From Aphanocapsa sp. GSE-SYN-MK-11-07L (GTDB lineage Bacteria > Cyanobacteriota > Cyanobacteriia > Thermosynechococcales > Thermosynechococcaceae): DNA of 64,000 nt. Shown piece after piece: positions 27,867 through 37,372 of the stretch. The stretch's first letter is position 1. Each line of letters begins with the position of its first letter. The position numbers and the translations under genes are program-made. Location: assembly GCA_019359715.1 (NCBI GenBank), contig JAHHGS010000065.1, positions 38,176 through 102,175 of the forward strand, read 5' to 3'. The notes below the pieces were generated by a model that saw only the letters and a list, made by a program, of their open reading frames with translations, searched no databases and had not been told where the DNA came from.

Positions 27867-28589
27867 ATGAAGCGGTTGCTCCACAAATTGTCTGGTCAAG
27901 GATTTACACTGACTGAAGTTGTTGTTGGCGTTTTGCTGGTGACAATCTTTGTAGCGGCGGGGATGCAGTTAATGGTGGCTTCCATGGCATTGCAAACCCG
28001 TGGCAAGTCGGATAGCGAAGCCAGTGATTGGATTCAAACTGATTTAGAGCAAGTTAAAAACCAGGCTGGGCAGTTTCAACTGACTCGGTTGTCTCCTAAT
28101 CCGGTTAGTCCGCCTAATTACAGCACTGGAGCAACTTCGATTTTTGTCGATTGGACAAATGGATTTTCTAATACGGTCGGCGGCAATCGTCTAAGAATAG
28201 GCGATGATGCTCAAGTCTACGAGATCACGGCCATAGACTACGCTAACAAAGAATTGACGATTAACCCTGGTTTAGTGGCTCCCAAAACCCCCAGTCAACT
28301 GGTTTCTGGCATTAACTACTGTAATGCCACCAGTTCAGCCGATGGCTTTGCCTTGGCCTTTCGGCAGTCGCTAGCGGCTATTTCTCCCAGTACAAAACCG
28401 TTTGCCAATCAGCAGCAGTACACCATCTATCGAGGAGGATATGCAGGTCAACCCGATCCGAGCATTAAAAATGAGCCGCCTTTCCAGGTGTTAGAACTGT
28501 CTTATCGGGTAGAGTCTCTGGCCGATAACTCAACCATCGCCAAGCTTGATACCGAGATTATTCCTGATGCTGCGTTTAGATGTCCATAA
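27867..28589 (+). CDS. HpsB-like pseudopilin
   Basis: 240 residues with a type III signal sequence: KLSGQG, then FTLTEVVVGVLLVTIFVAAGMQL. Glu5 is present. The following SEASDWIQTDLEQVKNQ resembles the cyanobacterial HpsB pseudopilins of hormogonium polysaccharide secretion loci, which is a resemblance by memory. It begins 5 bp after the previous stop with GGGAG upstream. It is presumably processed by PilD and incorporated in a pilus or pseudopilus. Confidence 0.75.
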   Translation: MKRLLHKLSGQGFTLTEVVVGVLLVTIFVAAGMQLMVASMALQTRGKSDSEASDWIQTDLEQVKNQAGQFQLTRLSPNPVSPPNYSTGATSIFVDWTNGFSNTVGGNRLRIGDDAQVYEITAIDYANKELTINPGLVAPKTPSQLVSGINYCNATSSADGFALAFRQSLAAISPSTKPFANQQQYTIYRGGYAGQPDPSIKNEPPFQVLELSYRVESLADNSTIAKLDTEIIPDAAFRCP

Positions 28590-29130
28590 GATTAATAGAA
28601 ACCTCGGGCTGACTTTAACAGAAGTCGTCGCTATTGTGGTGATTATTGCCATCATGGCGGGGATGTCAGCCCCCAGCTTTTTGGCTTGGTTAAACAAGCG
28701 ACGATTGGAAGAAGCCCTAGCCAGCGTCGAAGGAGCGCTTAGAGAAGCGCAGCGAGAAGCGATGCGTCGGAACATCCAGTGCACCCTTTCGTTTTCCCCT
28801 GACTTACCAAGCAATAACACAACCTTAAGCGCCATCCCGGCCATCTGCTTGCCTACGGGTAATCGAACTCTGGGCGGCAAGCTTTTGGGGTTCCTTGAAA
28901 TTGGGACAGTAAATCTAAGGGGGACATTTAATAACAGCGGACCTAAACTGATTTTTAAACCTACGCGAGGCGGAGCAACTAATTTGGGTTCGCTGAACCT
29001 ATCTCTTACGGACAGCGGAGTTCAGCAGCGTTGTCTAGTGGTAAGTACTTATAGTGGGTTGTTTAGAACGGGAGTTTACGTTGGGGCTTCCCCAACTGGA
29101 ATTGCTGCTGCTGATTGTGTGCAACCCTGA
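28567..29130 (+). CDS. GspH/FimT-type minor pilin
   Basis: 187 residues. The prepilin cleavage site is in RNLG before LTLTEVVAIVVIIAIMAG, with Glu5 present. The next helix LAWLNKRRLEEALASVEGALREAQREAMRRN is characteristic of FimT/GspH. The downstream part is a beta-rich globular domain. The ATG at 28567 overlaps the 3' end of the previous gene by 23 bp; a TTG further upstream is also open but is not needed. Confidence 0.78.
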   Translation: MLRLDVHKINRNLGLTLTEVVAIVVIIAIMAGMSAPSFLAWLNKRRLEEALASVEGALREAQREAMRRNIQCTLSFSPDLPSNNTTLSAIPAICLPTGNRTLGGKLLGFLEIGTVNLRGTFNNSGPKLIFKPTRGGATNLGSLNLSLTDSGVQQRCLVVSTYSGLFRTGVYVGASPTGIAAADCVQP

Positions 29131-29144
29131 TCCGAATCATAAAG

Positions 29145-29861
29145 ATGAAAAGATATTCTAACTGGTTGATTGTGTTCGCCAATAACAAGGGCTTTACCTT
29201 AATTGAGTTACTGACAGCTAGCGTGCTAACGGGCTTAGTAATTAGCGGTATTTTTGTTGGTGTGCTCAGCCTGATGGGAGCAGACAAACGCCAGCAAGCC
29301 AGAGTTGAGAGACAAACTGAAATTAGCCGGGCGCTTGACCTGATTAGTCAAGATATTCGAGATGCCAGCGCCATTAAATCAGTGACAGGGCTGACGATTA
29401 CCCCCGCCAGCCCTAGCTGTGCTGGCACCTCGATCGCTACCCCCATCTTCCGAACCACAGTTTTGGTTGGCGGCAATCCCTATAACAGAGTTTTCTTTGT
29501 CACCAATATGTCCGGCTGCGATGGCTCTACCACTGCCCGTAGAACCGTGTGGAATCGTCCAGCCTTACTGAAAGTGGTCAGAGAAAATAGCGCCTCTCCG
29601 ATCGCTGGCGACCCGCCCACCATCACCACGTTTAACGGCAACTTGGGCAGCGAACTCGTGGATGGGTTAATTGCCCCTACCCCGACTCCGACTGCTGCTA
29701 GCCTGAGCTGCAATGCGACCGGTCAACAATTTTTGGGTGCAGATGGGCTATACATTTGCATTGAAAGCCCCCGCTCAGCCGTAATTTACATGTACGGAGC
29801 AGATGAAAATGGGCAAGCTTTACCCGCGCAGTCCACGCGAGTCTCAGTCCGAGCGACCTAG
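29145..29861 (+). CDS. PilW/HpsC-like pseudopilin
   Basis: 238 residues. The prepilin site is NNKG before FTLIELLTASVLTGLVISGIF, with Glu5 present. The following RVERQTEISRALDLISQDIRDAS is the amphipathic helix seen in PilW-like minor pilins and cyanobacterial HpsC proteins. The C-terminal half has several Cys that may form disulfides outside the cell. It is the last of four prepilin-like genes; a longer TTG start at 29115 would overlap the previous gene. Confidence 0.75.
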   Translation: MKRYSNWLIVFANNKGFTLIELLTASVLTGLVISGIFVGVLSLMGADKRQQARVERQTEISRALDLISQDIRDASAIKSVTGLTITPASPSCAGTSIATPIFRTTVLVGGNPYNRVFFVTNMSGCDGSTTARRTVWNRPALLKVVRENSASPIAGDPPTITTFNGNLGSELVDGLIAPTPTPTAASLSCNATGQQFLGADGLYICIESPRSAVIYMYGADENGQALPAQSTRVSVRAT

Positions 29862-29910
29862 ACAAGGGAATATGGTAGGCTAACCCCAATTATGCAAGGG
29901 ATGACTTGGG

Positions 29911-30978
29911 ATGGATAAGTTAAAAGTTGGATTGCTGTTTGGTGGCTGTTCCGGTGAACACGAAGTTTCGATTTCTTCAGCTAGGGCGATCGCCGCTAAT
30001 CTACAAGCTCCTCCCAATCATGCCAAATACGAACTGTTGCCCTTCTACATCCAAAAAGACGGCGGCTGGCAGCCGGAAGCGATCGGCTGGCAAGTCCTCA
30101 ACCCAGGCAGCCTGCCCGATGCCAACACCAGAAATCTTTGGCAGTTTCCAGCCAGCGCTAGCGATGTAGATGTTTGGTTCCCAGTTTTGCACGGGCCAAA
30201 TGGCGAAGATGGCACCGTGCAGGGGCTATTGCACTTAATGCAGCGTCCCTGCGTTGGGTCGGGGGTGCTAGCCTCAGCCGCTGGCATGGACAAACTGATC
30301 ATGAAAACAGTCTTTGCGGCCGCAGGATTGCCCCAGGTTAACTATGTCGGGGTGAATCGCTCGGAAATTTGGTCTGACCCCTGCGTTTACACCAAGCTCT
30401 GCGATCGCATTGAGGCCAAGCTGGGCTATCCGTGTTTTGTGAAGCCAGCCAACTTAGGATCTTCGGTCGGAATCTCGAAAGTGCGATCGCGCTCCCAGCT
30501 TGAGGCCGCCCTCGATAACGCCGCCAGCTACGATCGGCGTCTGATTGTCGAAGCGGGTGTCCAAGTGCGAGAAGTCGAATGCGCGGTTTTAGGCAACGAT
30601 CGCCTCCGCGCCTCAATTGTGGGCGAAATTACCTACACCAGCGACTTCTACGACTACGACACCAAGTACACGGCTGGGCAAGCCGACTTGATTATTCCAG
30701 CCAAACTGCCGGCGGCCATTATCGAACAAATTCAAGCCATGTCTTTGCGGGCCTTCAAGGCGATCGATGCGGCGGGTCTGGCCCGCATTGACTTTTTCTA
30801 TGTAGAAGCCACAGGCCAAGTCTTAATCAACGAAATCAACACGATGCCTGGGTTTACTGCCACCAGCATGTATCCCCAACTCTGGGCGGCTTCTGGCATC
30901 CCCTTTCCTGAACTGGTCGATCGCCTAATTCAACTCGCGCTGGAGCGGCACATGCCTCAAACTCGCAGTGACGATTGA
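29911..30978 (+). CDS. ddl: D-alanine--D-alanine ligase
   Basis: A 355-residue ATP-grasp ligase that makes D-Ala-D-Ala for peptidoglycan. [17 protein letters not shown] is the N-terminal signature. [33 protein letters not shown] and [17 protein letters not shown] follow in the order expected for substrate, ATP and metal binding. The Tyr of the flexible loop region YDTKYT supports D-Ala rather than D-lactate specificity. The ATG is at 29911. Confidence 0.96.
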   Translation: MDKLKVGLLFGGCSGEHEVSISSARAIAANLQAPPNHAKYELLPFYIQKDGGWQPEAIGWQVLNPGSLPDANTRNLWQFPASASDVDVWFPVLHGPNGEDGTVQGLLHLMQRPCVGSGVLASAAGMDKLIMKTVFAAAGLPQVNYVGVNRSEIWSDPCVYTKLCDRIEAKLGYPCFVKPANLGSSVGISKVRSRSQLEAALDNAASYDRRLIVEAGVQVREVECAVLGNDRLRASIVGEITYTSDFYDYDTKYTAGQADLIIPAKLPAAIIEQIQAMSLRAFKAIDAAGLARIDFFYVEATGQVLINEINTMPGFTATSMYPQLWAASGIPFPELVDRLIQLALERHMPQTRSDD

Positions 30979-31090
30979 ATCCTGACCGTACTTCTTATGT
31001 CTGTGCAGATGATGCGGAAGAGCTGGGCCCCGGTGACTGAAATATTCATTAACTCAACATTTTGTAACACAATACCCCCAAAAACCGAAT

Positions 31091-31216
31091 TCAAAGCAAA
31101 CTGAGAACGGGCATTTCTTGCCGACAGCGACGACAGAACCAAACTGTTTTGCAATTCCGAATATGTTGGAGGAGCTGATCGGAACAGCAAGGGCATTTGG
31201 GCGGAGAAGATTTCAT
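31091..31216 (-). CDS. 41-residue zinc-ribbon protein
   Basis: A short frame encoding 41 residues, with the pattern C-P-C-C at residues 8-11 and W-F-C-R-R-C at 26-31. The two Cys pairs can bind one zinc. C-P-C-C-S-D-Q-L-L-Q-H-I-R-N and R-Q-E-M-P-V-L resemble a small zinc-ribbon family of cyanobacteria that I recall, without a defined function. No strong Shine-Dalgarno sequence is present. It lies alone between ddl and mutM. The start is an ATG at 31216. An overlapping frame on the same strand (31196-30957) lacks any motif and was rejected. Confidence 0.6.
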   Translation of the reverse strand: MKSSPPKCPCCSDQLLQHIRNCKTVWFCRRCRQEMPVLSLL

Positions 31217-31412
31217 GATTTAGTTTTAAGGTTAAAGCGAACTAGGTTAATAGCGCATAGATAGTGCCCCATTTCCCTCTGTCAGCTTAAGCAGCAAATA
31301 TGAGGATGTTGTGAGGAGTTAATTGATGTTGCAATTAATTAAAGAAATGAAAAAACTCTATACATGCTCACCTCTGGGCACACTCATCTTTTAAAACTAA
31401 CTGAACGGAGGA
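31217..31412. other. Intergenic region upstream of the zinc-ribbon gene
   Basis: About 200 bp with no gene. It includes the probable promoter for the minus-strand zinc-ribbon gene and the 3' flank of mutM. An AT-rich stretch lies at 31315-31370. No clear hairpin was seen. Confidence 0.4.
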
Positions 31413-32288
31413 TTAAGGAGCGGCTGCTAATTGGCACTGGGGGCAAAAATGGCTGGAGCGACCCGCTAATCTAATTCGCTGGATCGGCGTCGCGCAAACT
31501 CGGCAGGGCTGATCTTTGCGATCGTAAACCCAAGCCACACCGCCATAATTCCCATTAATTCCCTGCACATTCATGAAGTCGCTAAAGCTAGTGCCGCCTT
31601 CTGCAATCGCAGCCTGCAAAACAGCTAAAACAGCGGTGTAGAGCTTATCGATTTGGACTGGCTCTAAGGTCGCAGCCAAAGTATTGGGATGAATACCGCT
31701 CCGAAACAGAGCTTCATCGGCGTAAATATTGCCTACTCCCGCAATCAAGGCCTGATCGAGGAGGGCGTTTTTAATGGGGCATCGTCGCTGTCGCAGCCGC
31801 TCTGCCAAATATTCAACTGAAAAGTCAGACTCAAAGGGTTCTGGCCCTAGACGGGCGAGGGCGGTGATAATTTCTGAGGGCTGTTGGTCAGGCGGAACCC
31901 ACCACATCTGCCCAAACGTGCGCTGATCAACAAAGCGTAGCTCTTGGCGATCGCCAAACAGCAACCGCACACGGGTATGCTTTTGGAGCGGAGTTGCCGC
32001 CGATAGCCACAACAGTTGCCCCGTCATCCGCAAATGTACCCCCAGCCAGCCAGCGCTCTTAACTTGAGAACCGGATGTCTGAGGGTACTTGAGTTGTGCC
32101 AATAGATATTTGCCCCGCCGCTGCCAGCTTGCGATCGCTGCTCCCTGCAAGCCCTGCAAAAATGCAGTTGGGCTGTCAGGATAGGCAATGGTTCGGGCCA
32201 GCAAAACCTCTCCATCAGCAATTGTCTGATCAAGCGTGACTTGCTGTAACCCTCGCCGCACCGTTTCAACTTCAGGGAGTTCTGGCAC
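31413..32288 (-). CDS. mutM: Formamidopyrimidine-DNA glycosylase
   Basis: A 291-residue base-excision enzyme that removes 8-oxoguanine and ring-opened purines. The mature N terminus P-E-L-P-E-V-E-T-V carries the catalytic Pro1 and Glu2. GRGKYL-type RRGKYLLAQL (near residue 57) has the beta-hairpin lysine. VGNIYADEALF is the helix-two-turn-helix. The C-terminal zinc finger reads CRVCATPI...FCPQCQ. Length is normal. Confidence 0.96.
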   Translation of the reverse strand: MPELPEVETVRRGLQQVTLDQTIADGEVLLARTIAYPDSPTAFLQGLQGAAIASWQRRGKYLLAQLKYPQTSGSQVKSAGWLGVHLRMTGQLLWLSAATPLQKHTRVRLLFGDRQELRFVDQRTFGQMWWVPPDQQPSEIITALARLGPEPFESDFSVEYLAERLRQRRCPIKNALLDQALIAGVGNIYADEALFRSGIHPNTLAATLEPVQIDKLYTAVLAVLQAAIAEGGTSFSDFMNVQGINGNYGGVAWVYDRKDQPCRVCATPIQRIRLAGRSSHFCPQCQLAAAP

Positions 32289-32391
32289 CGAGCTACCTAA
32301 AGAGATATTCTAAAATCGTCATCGATAGCAAAGCGAACCTTGCCCACAATAACTTGAATACCACTGCGAGCTAAACGGCTCTGGAGCAAGG

Positions 32392-32628
32392 CTATTTTGC
32401 CACTTTCTTAGCTGCTGGTGCTGATACCTCTGTAACTTCGCTCAGAGCAAAGTTGTTGGTGTTAACACCGCTGGCATTGCCGCTGAAGCCCGAATAGTTG
32501 ACTTTTTCAAACCGGACAATGACTGGATATTTAATCCCGCTTTGGTCTACCGAGGCAACCGTGCCAATTTCGTTATACCAATAAGAGTCTGGGCGGAGAA
32601 TCTTGACTTTAGAACCACGTTGAACCAT
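32392..32628 (-). CDS. psaE: Photosystem I reaction centre subunit IV
   Basis: A 78-residue stromal subunit of photosystem I that helps dock ferredoxin and supports cyclic electron flow. [20 protein letters not shown] and [10 protein letters not shown] match PsaE, as do [17 protein letters not shown] and [10 protein letters not shown]. The open frame extends 26 codons upstream, but the ATG at 32628 with AAAGAGGG upstream gives the known protein. A short Ala/Lys tail (APAAKKVAK) is added at the end. It is a single gene between mfd and mutM. Confidence 0.96.
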   Translation of the reverse strand: MVQRGSKVKILRPDSYWYNEIGTVASVDQSGIKYPVIVRFEKVNYSGFSGNASGVNTNNFALSEVTEVSAPAAKKVAK

Positions 32629-32962
32629 GAATGGAATCCCTCTTTCAAGCTGGTCAATTGTTCTCAGCCTACTATGTCGATGGGGGTTTGCTAAAGTTCG
32701 CTCCATAAAGTTTTACAACAGAATTTGGCGTTGTTGCATGAAGGAGGGGCTGCGGAAGGGTTGTGTCATGATAAGTTTGAATCGCCAAACCCAAACTAGA
32801 ACGCATGAAACAGCACTACCGCATCCGCAACGGCTCGACTGAGCTTCGCCGAACGTCGGGTCTGAGTATAACGCCGGATTGAAGCAACGCGGAAGCCTCA
32901 CTTTTTAGGTCGATGAGGCAGTTTTAGCGCAGTAGATTGTCCCGGATTTAAGCGGCAAGCCC
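32629..32962. other. psaE leader and promoter region
   Basis: About 330 bp separating psaE from the mfd stop, both on the minus strand, so it holds the psaE promoter. A GCCTCA...TGAGGC repeat followed by AGTTTT near 32896-32927 could terminate plus-strand transcripts. No perfect HLR1 pair was found by eye. A 62-codon open frame in this region has no supporting features. Confidence 0.45.
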
Positions 32963-35900
32963 TTACGAGTTTAAAGCTGAGACCATTCCCCCCGCTTCCG
33001 GTAAAGCGCCCTGCATTTTGCTTAGCCAGTCAATTAAATGTTCGAGTTGACGATCGGCGGATAGTACGCCTAGCCCTCGCACCGTCACTTTACCGGGGCT
33101 GTAAACAAAGCGAGTTTGGAGATGCTCAGGCAGATTGGCTTTGAGCAGATTCCAGGCCGGTTCTTCCATTGGCGTTTCCATGACGGCGTGCTGGCTACCT
33201 TCGGGTTTAATGCGCGAGAAACCGAGTTTTTTGGCGACTTGTTTGAGTTCAACAACTCGGATCAGTTGTTGAGCAGCAGTCGGAATCGGCCCATAGCGAT
33301 CGCTCCAATCGGCGGCAATTTGGGTTAGCTCGCGCTGGGAATTGGCTGAAGCTACGGCTCGGTAAGCGCTCATTTTTTGGTCTAAATCGGGGATGTAGTC
33401 GGCTGGAATAAAGGCAGTTAAATTCAAGTCAATTTGGGTGTCATCGACTTGGGGAATTTCCTGCCCGCGAATTTCGGCGATCGCCTCTTCCAGCATTTCC
33501 ATGTATAAATCAAACCCAATCGCGTCCATTTGCCCATGCTGCTCTGCCCCCAACAGGTTGCCGACGCCGCGAATTTCCATATCTCGCATTGCCAACTGGT
33601 AGCCAGAACCAAGTTGGGTAAATTCCTGCAACGCCCGTAGCCGTTGACGAGCGGCCTCAGTCAGGGTGTTTTGGTTCGGATAAACCAGCCAAGCGTGGGC
33701 TTGAATGCCGGCTCGCCCGACCCGCCCCCGCAGTTGGTAAAGCTGTGACAAGCCAAACTTCTGAGCATCTTCAATCACAATCGTATTGACGCGGGGAATA
33801 TCCAGCCCCGACTCAATAATCGTTGTGCAGACGAGAATGTCAGCATCGCCATTGTTAAACGTCAGCATGGTGGATTCTAGCTGTCCTTCGTCCATTTGCC
33901 CGTGGGCGATCGCAATCCGGGCGCTGGGTACAATCTGCCGCAGCTTGATCGCAATTTCTTCAATCCCATCCACGCGGGGGACAACGTAAAACACCTGCCC
34001 ACCTCGATCCAGTTCTTGGCGGACGGCTGTGCCAATCGTTTCCAGGTTGTAGGGCGAGAGGTGAGTTTTAATCGGGCGGCGGGAGGGCGGCGGCGTCGTA
34101 ATTAAGCTCATTTCTCGCACCCCAGACAGCGCCATATAGAGGGTGCGCGGAATCGGGGTGGCACTAAGGGTGAGCACATCGACCTGAGTTTTGAGGGCTT
34201 TAATTTTTTCCTTTTGATTCACCCCAAACCGCTGTTCTTCATCTACGACTAGTAGACCTAAATCCCGGAAGCTGACGGCTTTGCCCAACAACTGATGCGT
34301 GCCAACCACCACATCCAATTCACCGGTTTGCAGGCGCTGCTGAATCTGTCGCCGCTCCTCCGCCGTCCGAAATCGGTTCAGCAAGCCAACTTGAATTGGG
34401 TAGGGGGCATACCGCTCTTTGAGCGTGTGATAGTGCTGCTGGGTCAAAATTGTCGTCGGAGCCAGTACAGCGACTTGTTTACCGGCGGTGACTGCCTTGA
34501 AAATCGCCCGGATTGCCACCTCGGTTTTGCCAAAGCCAACATCGCCGCAGACCAGCCGATCCATCGGGCGATCGCTCTCCATGTCTTGTTTGATGTCTTG
34601 GACTGATTTGAGTTGATCCGGCGTCGGCTGGTAGGGAAAAGACTCTTCCATTTCCGCTTGCCAGGGCTGATCGATCGGGAAAGCATAGCCCGTCTGCTGC
34701 GATCGCTGGGCGTAAAGCTGCAATAAATCCACCGCCACTTTCCGAATTGTCTTGCGGACTTTGCTCTTGGTGCGCTCCCAGGCTTTGCCGGACATTTTGT
34801 TCAGTTCCGGCGGTTGGTCAGAGCTACTGCGCAGGCGGGAGAGCGACCCTAGCTGGTCGGCCGCCACCCGCAGCAGCCCATCGGCGTACTGCAAAACCAG
34901 GTAATCTCGCGTTTCCTGGTTGAGGGTTAAGCTTTCCAGCTTCAGGAACTTGCCGATGCCGTGGTTGCGATGGACGACGAAATCGCCGGGTTGCAGCTTA
35001 TTCGGGTCAACCTGTTTAGAAACCGCCTGCCGCCGCTTCCGAATATAGCTGGGGGTGGCCAGGCTATGTTGCCCAAAGAATTCCCGATCGGTGACCAGGG
35101 CCAGCCGGAAGGTGGGCAGAATAAACCCTTCCAGTTCAGCCAAGCCGGAATACTTAAGGGCGATCGGCACCCGCTGGTTTTGCAGCTTATCGATCGCCGG
35201 ATAGTCCTGCGGATTGGGCACAAACTGGGCCGGACAGTCGTGCTCTTGCAGCAGCGCCACCGATCGCGACGGCTGAGCCGACACCAACCAAACTGCAAAA
35301 TGGCGCTCTCGCTTTGAGCGGATCAGGTCTGCCAGTTTGGCAAACTGGTGGGGAGTGGAGGGCACCGGACGGCTCGCCAAGTTCAAACTATAGGGCTGCA
35401 CCGTCCCCGTTTCAGCTAGTTCAGACAAGTACAGCCGCTGGAAGCTGGCTAGCTCAACCAGGCAATCGGCAAAGCAGCGATGCACTGCCGGGATGGCCGG
35501 TTGCTGGAGTTGCTGCCAATGTTCATCGGTATGCTCAAACCAGCGATCGCTATGGCTCTGACATTGCGCCAGTTCATCCACCGCCACCAGCGTCTGGGCC
35601 GGTAAGTAATCAAGCAGCGAGGCGGGCTGAGCAAAAGTCAGCCCTAAAAACCGCCGCATTCCTTCTGGGGCTTGCCCAGATTCAAACAAATCTTGCTCCA
35701 GCGGCGTCAGACTGGCCTTTACCTGGGCTTTTTGAGCCGAACTGAGGGCCGCCAGGGTAATCGGGCTAAAGCTGGTCGGAGTCAGCACTAGCCGCTCAAT
35801 TGAATCTAGCGATCGCTGGCTAGCTGGGTCAAATTCCCGCAGTCGATCCAGCTCATCGCCAAACCACTCTAGGCGGACTGGCAACTCGGCCGAAACCGGA

Positions 35901-36457
35901 AACAGATCAACAATATCGCCGCGCCGACTCCACTGCCCTTCGCTTTCCACCAGCGGCACCCGCTCGTAGCCCAGGCGAGCTAAGGTATCGCTGAGCTGTT
36001 TTAGGTCAAGCTCCATGCCGGTTTCTAAGTTGAGGCAATAGGGCTTAAATGCTTCTACGGGCGGCAAATGGGGCTGTAAAGCCCGCTCGGTCGCCACAAT
36101 CGCGATCGGTTGCTGGCTCTCCCCGACCAGATCAGCCAGCACCTGCAACTGCCCCCAGGTCATTTCTGACTCTAGGTCAAACGGTTCGTAGGGGGAAGCC
36201 TCAGAGGTCGGGTAAAAATGCACCGTCGGCCAGCCGATCGCCTCTAGCTGAGCGGCCCACCGGCCGGCTTCTTCCAGAGTGGCGGCAATTAGCAGCAGGT
36301 TTTGCTGTTGGTTCTGGGCAAGCGCCGAAGTCACCAATCCTTTCGGCAAGCGGGCTGCCCCGGTCAACTCCAGACGCCCATGCTGGTCTAACTTGCTCAA
36401 CAGTTCTAACGTCAGGGGGGCTTTGGTTAAGCCCCGTGCGATCGCAGCCAGCGTCAT
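32963..36457 (-). CDS. mfd: Transcription-repair coupling factor Mfd
   Basis: A 1164-residue DNA translocase that removes stalled RNA polymerase and recruits UvrA. The N-terminal UvrB-like domains are followed by an RNA-polymerase-interacting domain with the segment [19 protein letters not shown]. The helicase motifs include [13 protein letters not shown] (Walker A), VDEEQRFG (DEEQ-type motif II) and QLRGRVGR (motif VI). A C-terminal TRCF D7 domain completes the protein. A TTG lies nine bases upstream; the ATG at 36457 is preferred. Confidence 0.96.
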   Translation of the reverse strand: MTLAAIARGLTKAPLTLELLSKLDQHGRLELTGAARLPKGLVTSALAQNQQQNLLLIAATLEEAGRWAAQLEAIGWPTVHFYPTSEASPYEPFDLESEMTWGQLQVLADLVGESQQPIAIVATERALQPHLPPVEAFKPYCLNLETGMELDLKQLSDTLARLGYERVPLVESEGQWSRRGDIVDLFPVSAELPVRLEWFGDELDRLREFDPASQRSLDSIERLVLTPTSFSPITLAALSSAQKAQVKASLTPLEQDLFESGQAPEGMRRFLGLTFAQPASLLDYLPAQTLVAVDELAQCQSHSDRWFEHTDEHWQQLQQPAIPAVHRCFADCLVELASFQRLYLSELAETGTVQPYSLNLASRPVPSTPHQFAKLADLIRSKRERHFAVWLVSAQPSRSVALLQEHDCPAQFVPNPQDYPAIDKLQNQRVPIALKYSGLAELEGFILPTFRLALVTDREFFGQHSLATPSYIRKRRQAVSKQVDPNKLQPGDFVVHRNHGIGKFLKLESLTLNQETRDYLVLQYADGLLRVAADQLGSLSRLRSSSDQPPELNKMSGKAWERTKSKVRKTIRKVAVDLLQLYAQRSQQTGYAFPIDQPWQAEMEESFPYQPTPDQLKSVQDIKQDMESDRPMDRLVCGDVGFGKTEVAIRAIFKAVTAGKQVAVLAPTTILTQQHYHTLKERYAPYPIQVGLLNRFRTAEERRQIQQRLQTGELDVVVGTHQLLGKAVSFRDLGLLVVDEEQRFGVNQKEKIKALKTQVDVLTLSATPIPRTLYMALSGVREMSLITTPPPSRRPIKTHLSPYNLETIGTAVRQELDRGGQVFYVVPRVDGIEEIAIKLRQIVPSARIAIAHGQMDEGQLESTMLTFNNGDADILVCTTIIESGLDIPRVNTIVIEDAQKFGLSQLYQLRGRVGRAGIQAHAWLVYPNQNTLTEAARQRLRALQEFTQLGSGYQLAMRDMEIRGVGNLLGAEQHGQMDAIGFDLYMEMLEEAIAEIRGQEIPQVDDTQIDLNLTAFIPADYIPDLDQKMSAYRAVASANSQRELTQIAADWSDRYGPIPTAAQQLIRVVELKQVAKKLGFSRIKPEGSQHAVMETPMEEPAWNLLKANLPEHLQTRFVYSPGKVTVRGLGVLSADRQLEHLIDWLSKMQGALPEAGGMVSALNS

Positions 36458-36579
36458 AGATTCCAATCATCAGATTCACCCTCACCATTCTAGAATCCCA
36501 GCCAGGGCGCGGAGGCGACGGTAGACCGCACCCAAGCCGAACAGCGATAATAAAGGCGATCGCTAAACCTGCGTCACCC

Positions 36580-37305
36580 ATGTATCAAACCGATCCACCA
36601 CTGCCAGCCAAAGAAACGCTGCCCACCATGTACGATCTTGCCAGTGAAGATCCGCAGGAACCCGGTGTGCCCGATCAGTTTCATCTGCTTCAACCCCGTC
36701 TGCTCGACGAAGCCTTTGTTCCGCCCAGCTATCCAGCCGATCAGGTGTTTGTTGCCAGTGACCTGAATCTTTACTACGATGTCCGCCATCCCCTTTGGTA
36801 TAAGCGCCCAGACTGGTTTGCTGTCGTAGGCGTATCGCGTTTGCACGAACAGCGAGACTTGCGCCTCAGCTATGTCGTTTGGCAGGAAGGTGTGAATCCG
36901 TTTGCGGTAATTGAACTCCTCTCCCCTAGTACCGAAAAAGAAGATTTGGGACAAACTCTGCGCGAGGTGGAGCAACCGCCAACCAAATGGCAGGTGTATG
37001 AGCAAATTCTGCGGGTGCCATACTACGTGGTCTACGATCGCTACACTTCCACCCTGCGCGCCTTCAAGTTAGATGGCAGTCGCTACGTGCCGATTAAACT
37101 GACTGAACCTCGGATTTGGATGCCAGATCTAGACTTGGGTTTAGGCGTTTGGTCAGGCAGCTATCAAGGGGTAGAGATGGCTTGGTTACGCTGGTACGAT
37201 GCAATGGGGAATTGGATTTTAACGCCCCTTGAGCAAGAGAAACTGCGATCTCAACGGTTAATTGCCCAACTTGCAGCCCTCGGAGCAACTCCTGACCTAG
37301 AGTAA
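36580..37305 (+). CDS. Uma2-family (DUF820) protein
   Basis: 241 residues of the Uma2 family, a nuclease-like PD-(D/E)xK fold that is highly multiplied in cyanobacteria. The core reads VASDLNLYYDVRHPLWYKRPDWFAVVGV, then PFAVIELLSPSTEKED, with the Asp, Glu and following K-x-x-x-Y region (TKWQVYEQILRVPYYVVYDR) in the expected order. The C terminus has a charged helix. No genetic partner is evident. The family's biological role is not established. Confidence 0.88.
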   Translation: MYQTDPPLPAKETLPTMYDLASEDPQEPGVPDQFHLLQPRLLDEAFVPPSYPADQVFVASDLNLYYDVRHPLWYKRPDWFAVVGVSRLHEQRDLRLSYVVWQEGVNPFAVIELLSPSTEKEDLGQTLREVEQPPTKWQVYEQILRVPYYVVYDRYTSTLRAFKLDGSRYVPIKLTEPRIWMPDLDLGLGVWSGSYQGVEMAWLRWYDAMGNWILTPLEQEKLRSQRLIAQLAALGATPDLE

Positions 37306-37372
37306 TTTAGTTATCTTTTAGGAGCGGTGTGGATTGCCCAAACATAAAACACATTAAGGAGTCTGCCAGATT

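Noticed and set aside
30957..31196. 79-codon minus-strand frame overlapping the zinc-ribbon gene
   Set aside because: The other frame contains the paired cysteines with correct spacing, whereas this frame has no motif.
32713..32901. 62-codon minus-strand frame in the psaE leader
   Set aside because: It lies in the promoter region, has no ribosome site, and shows no homology features.
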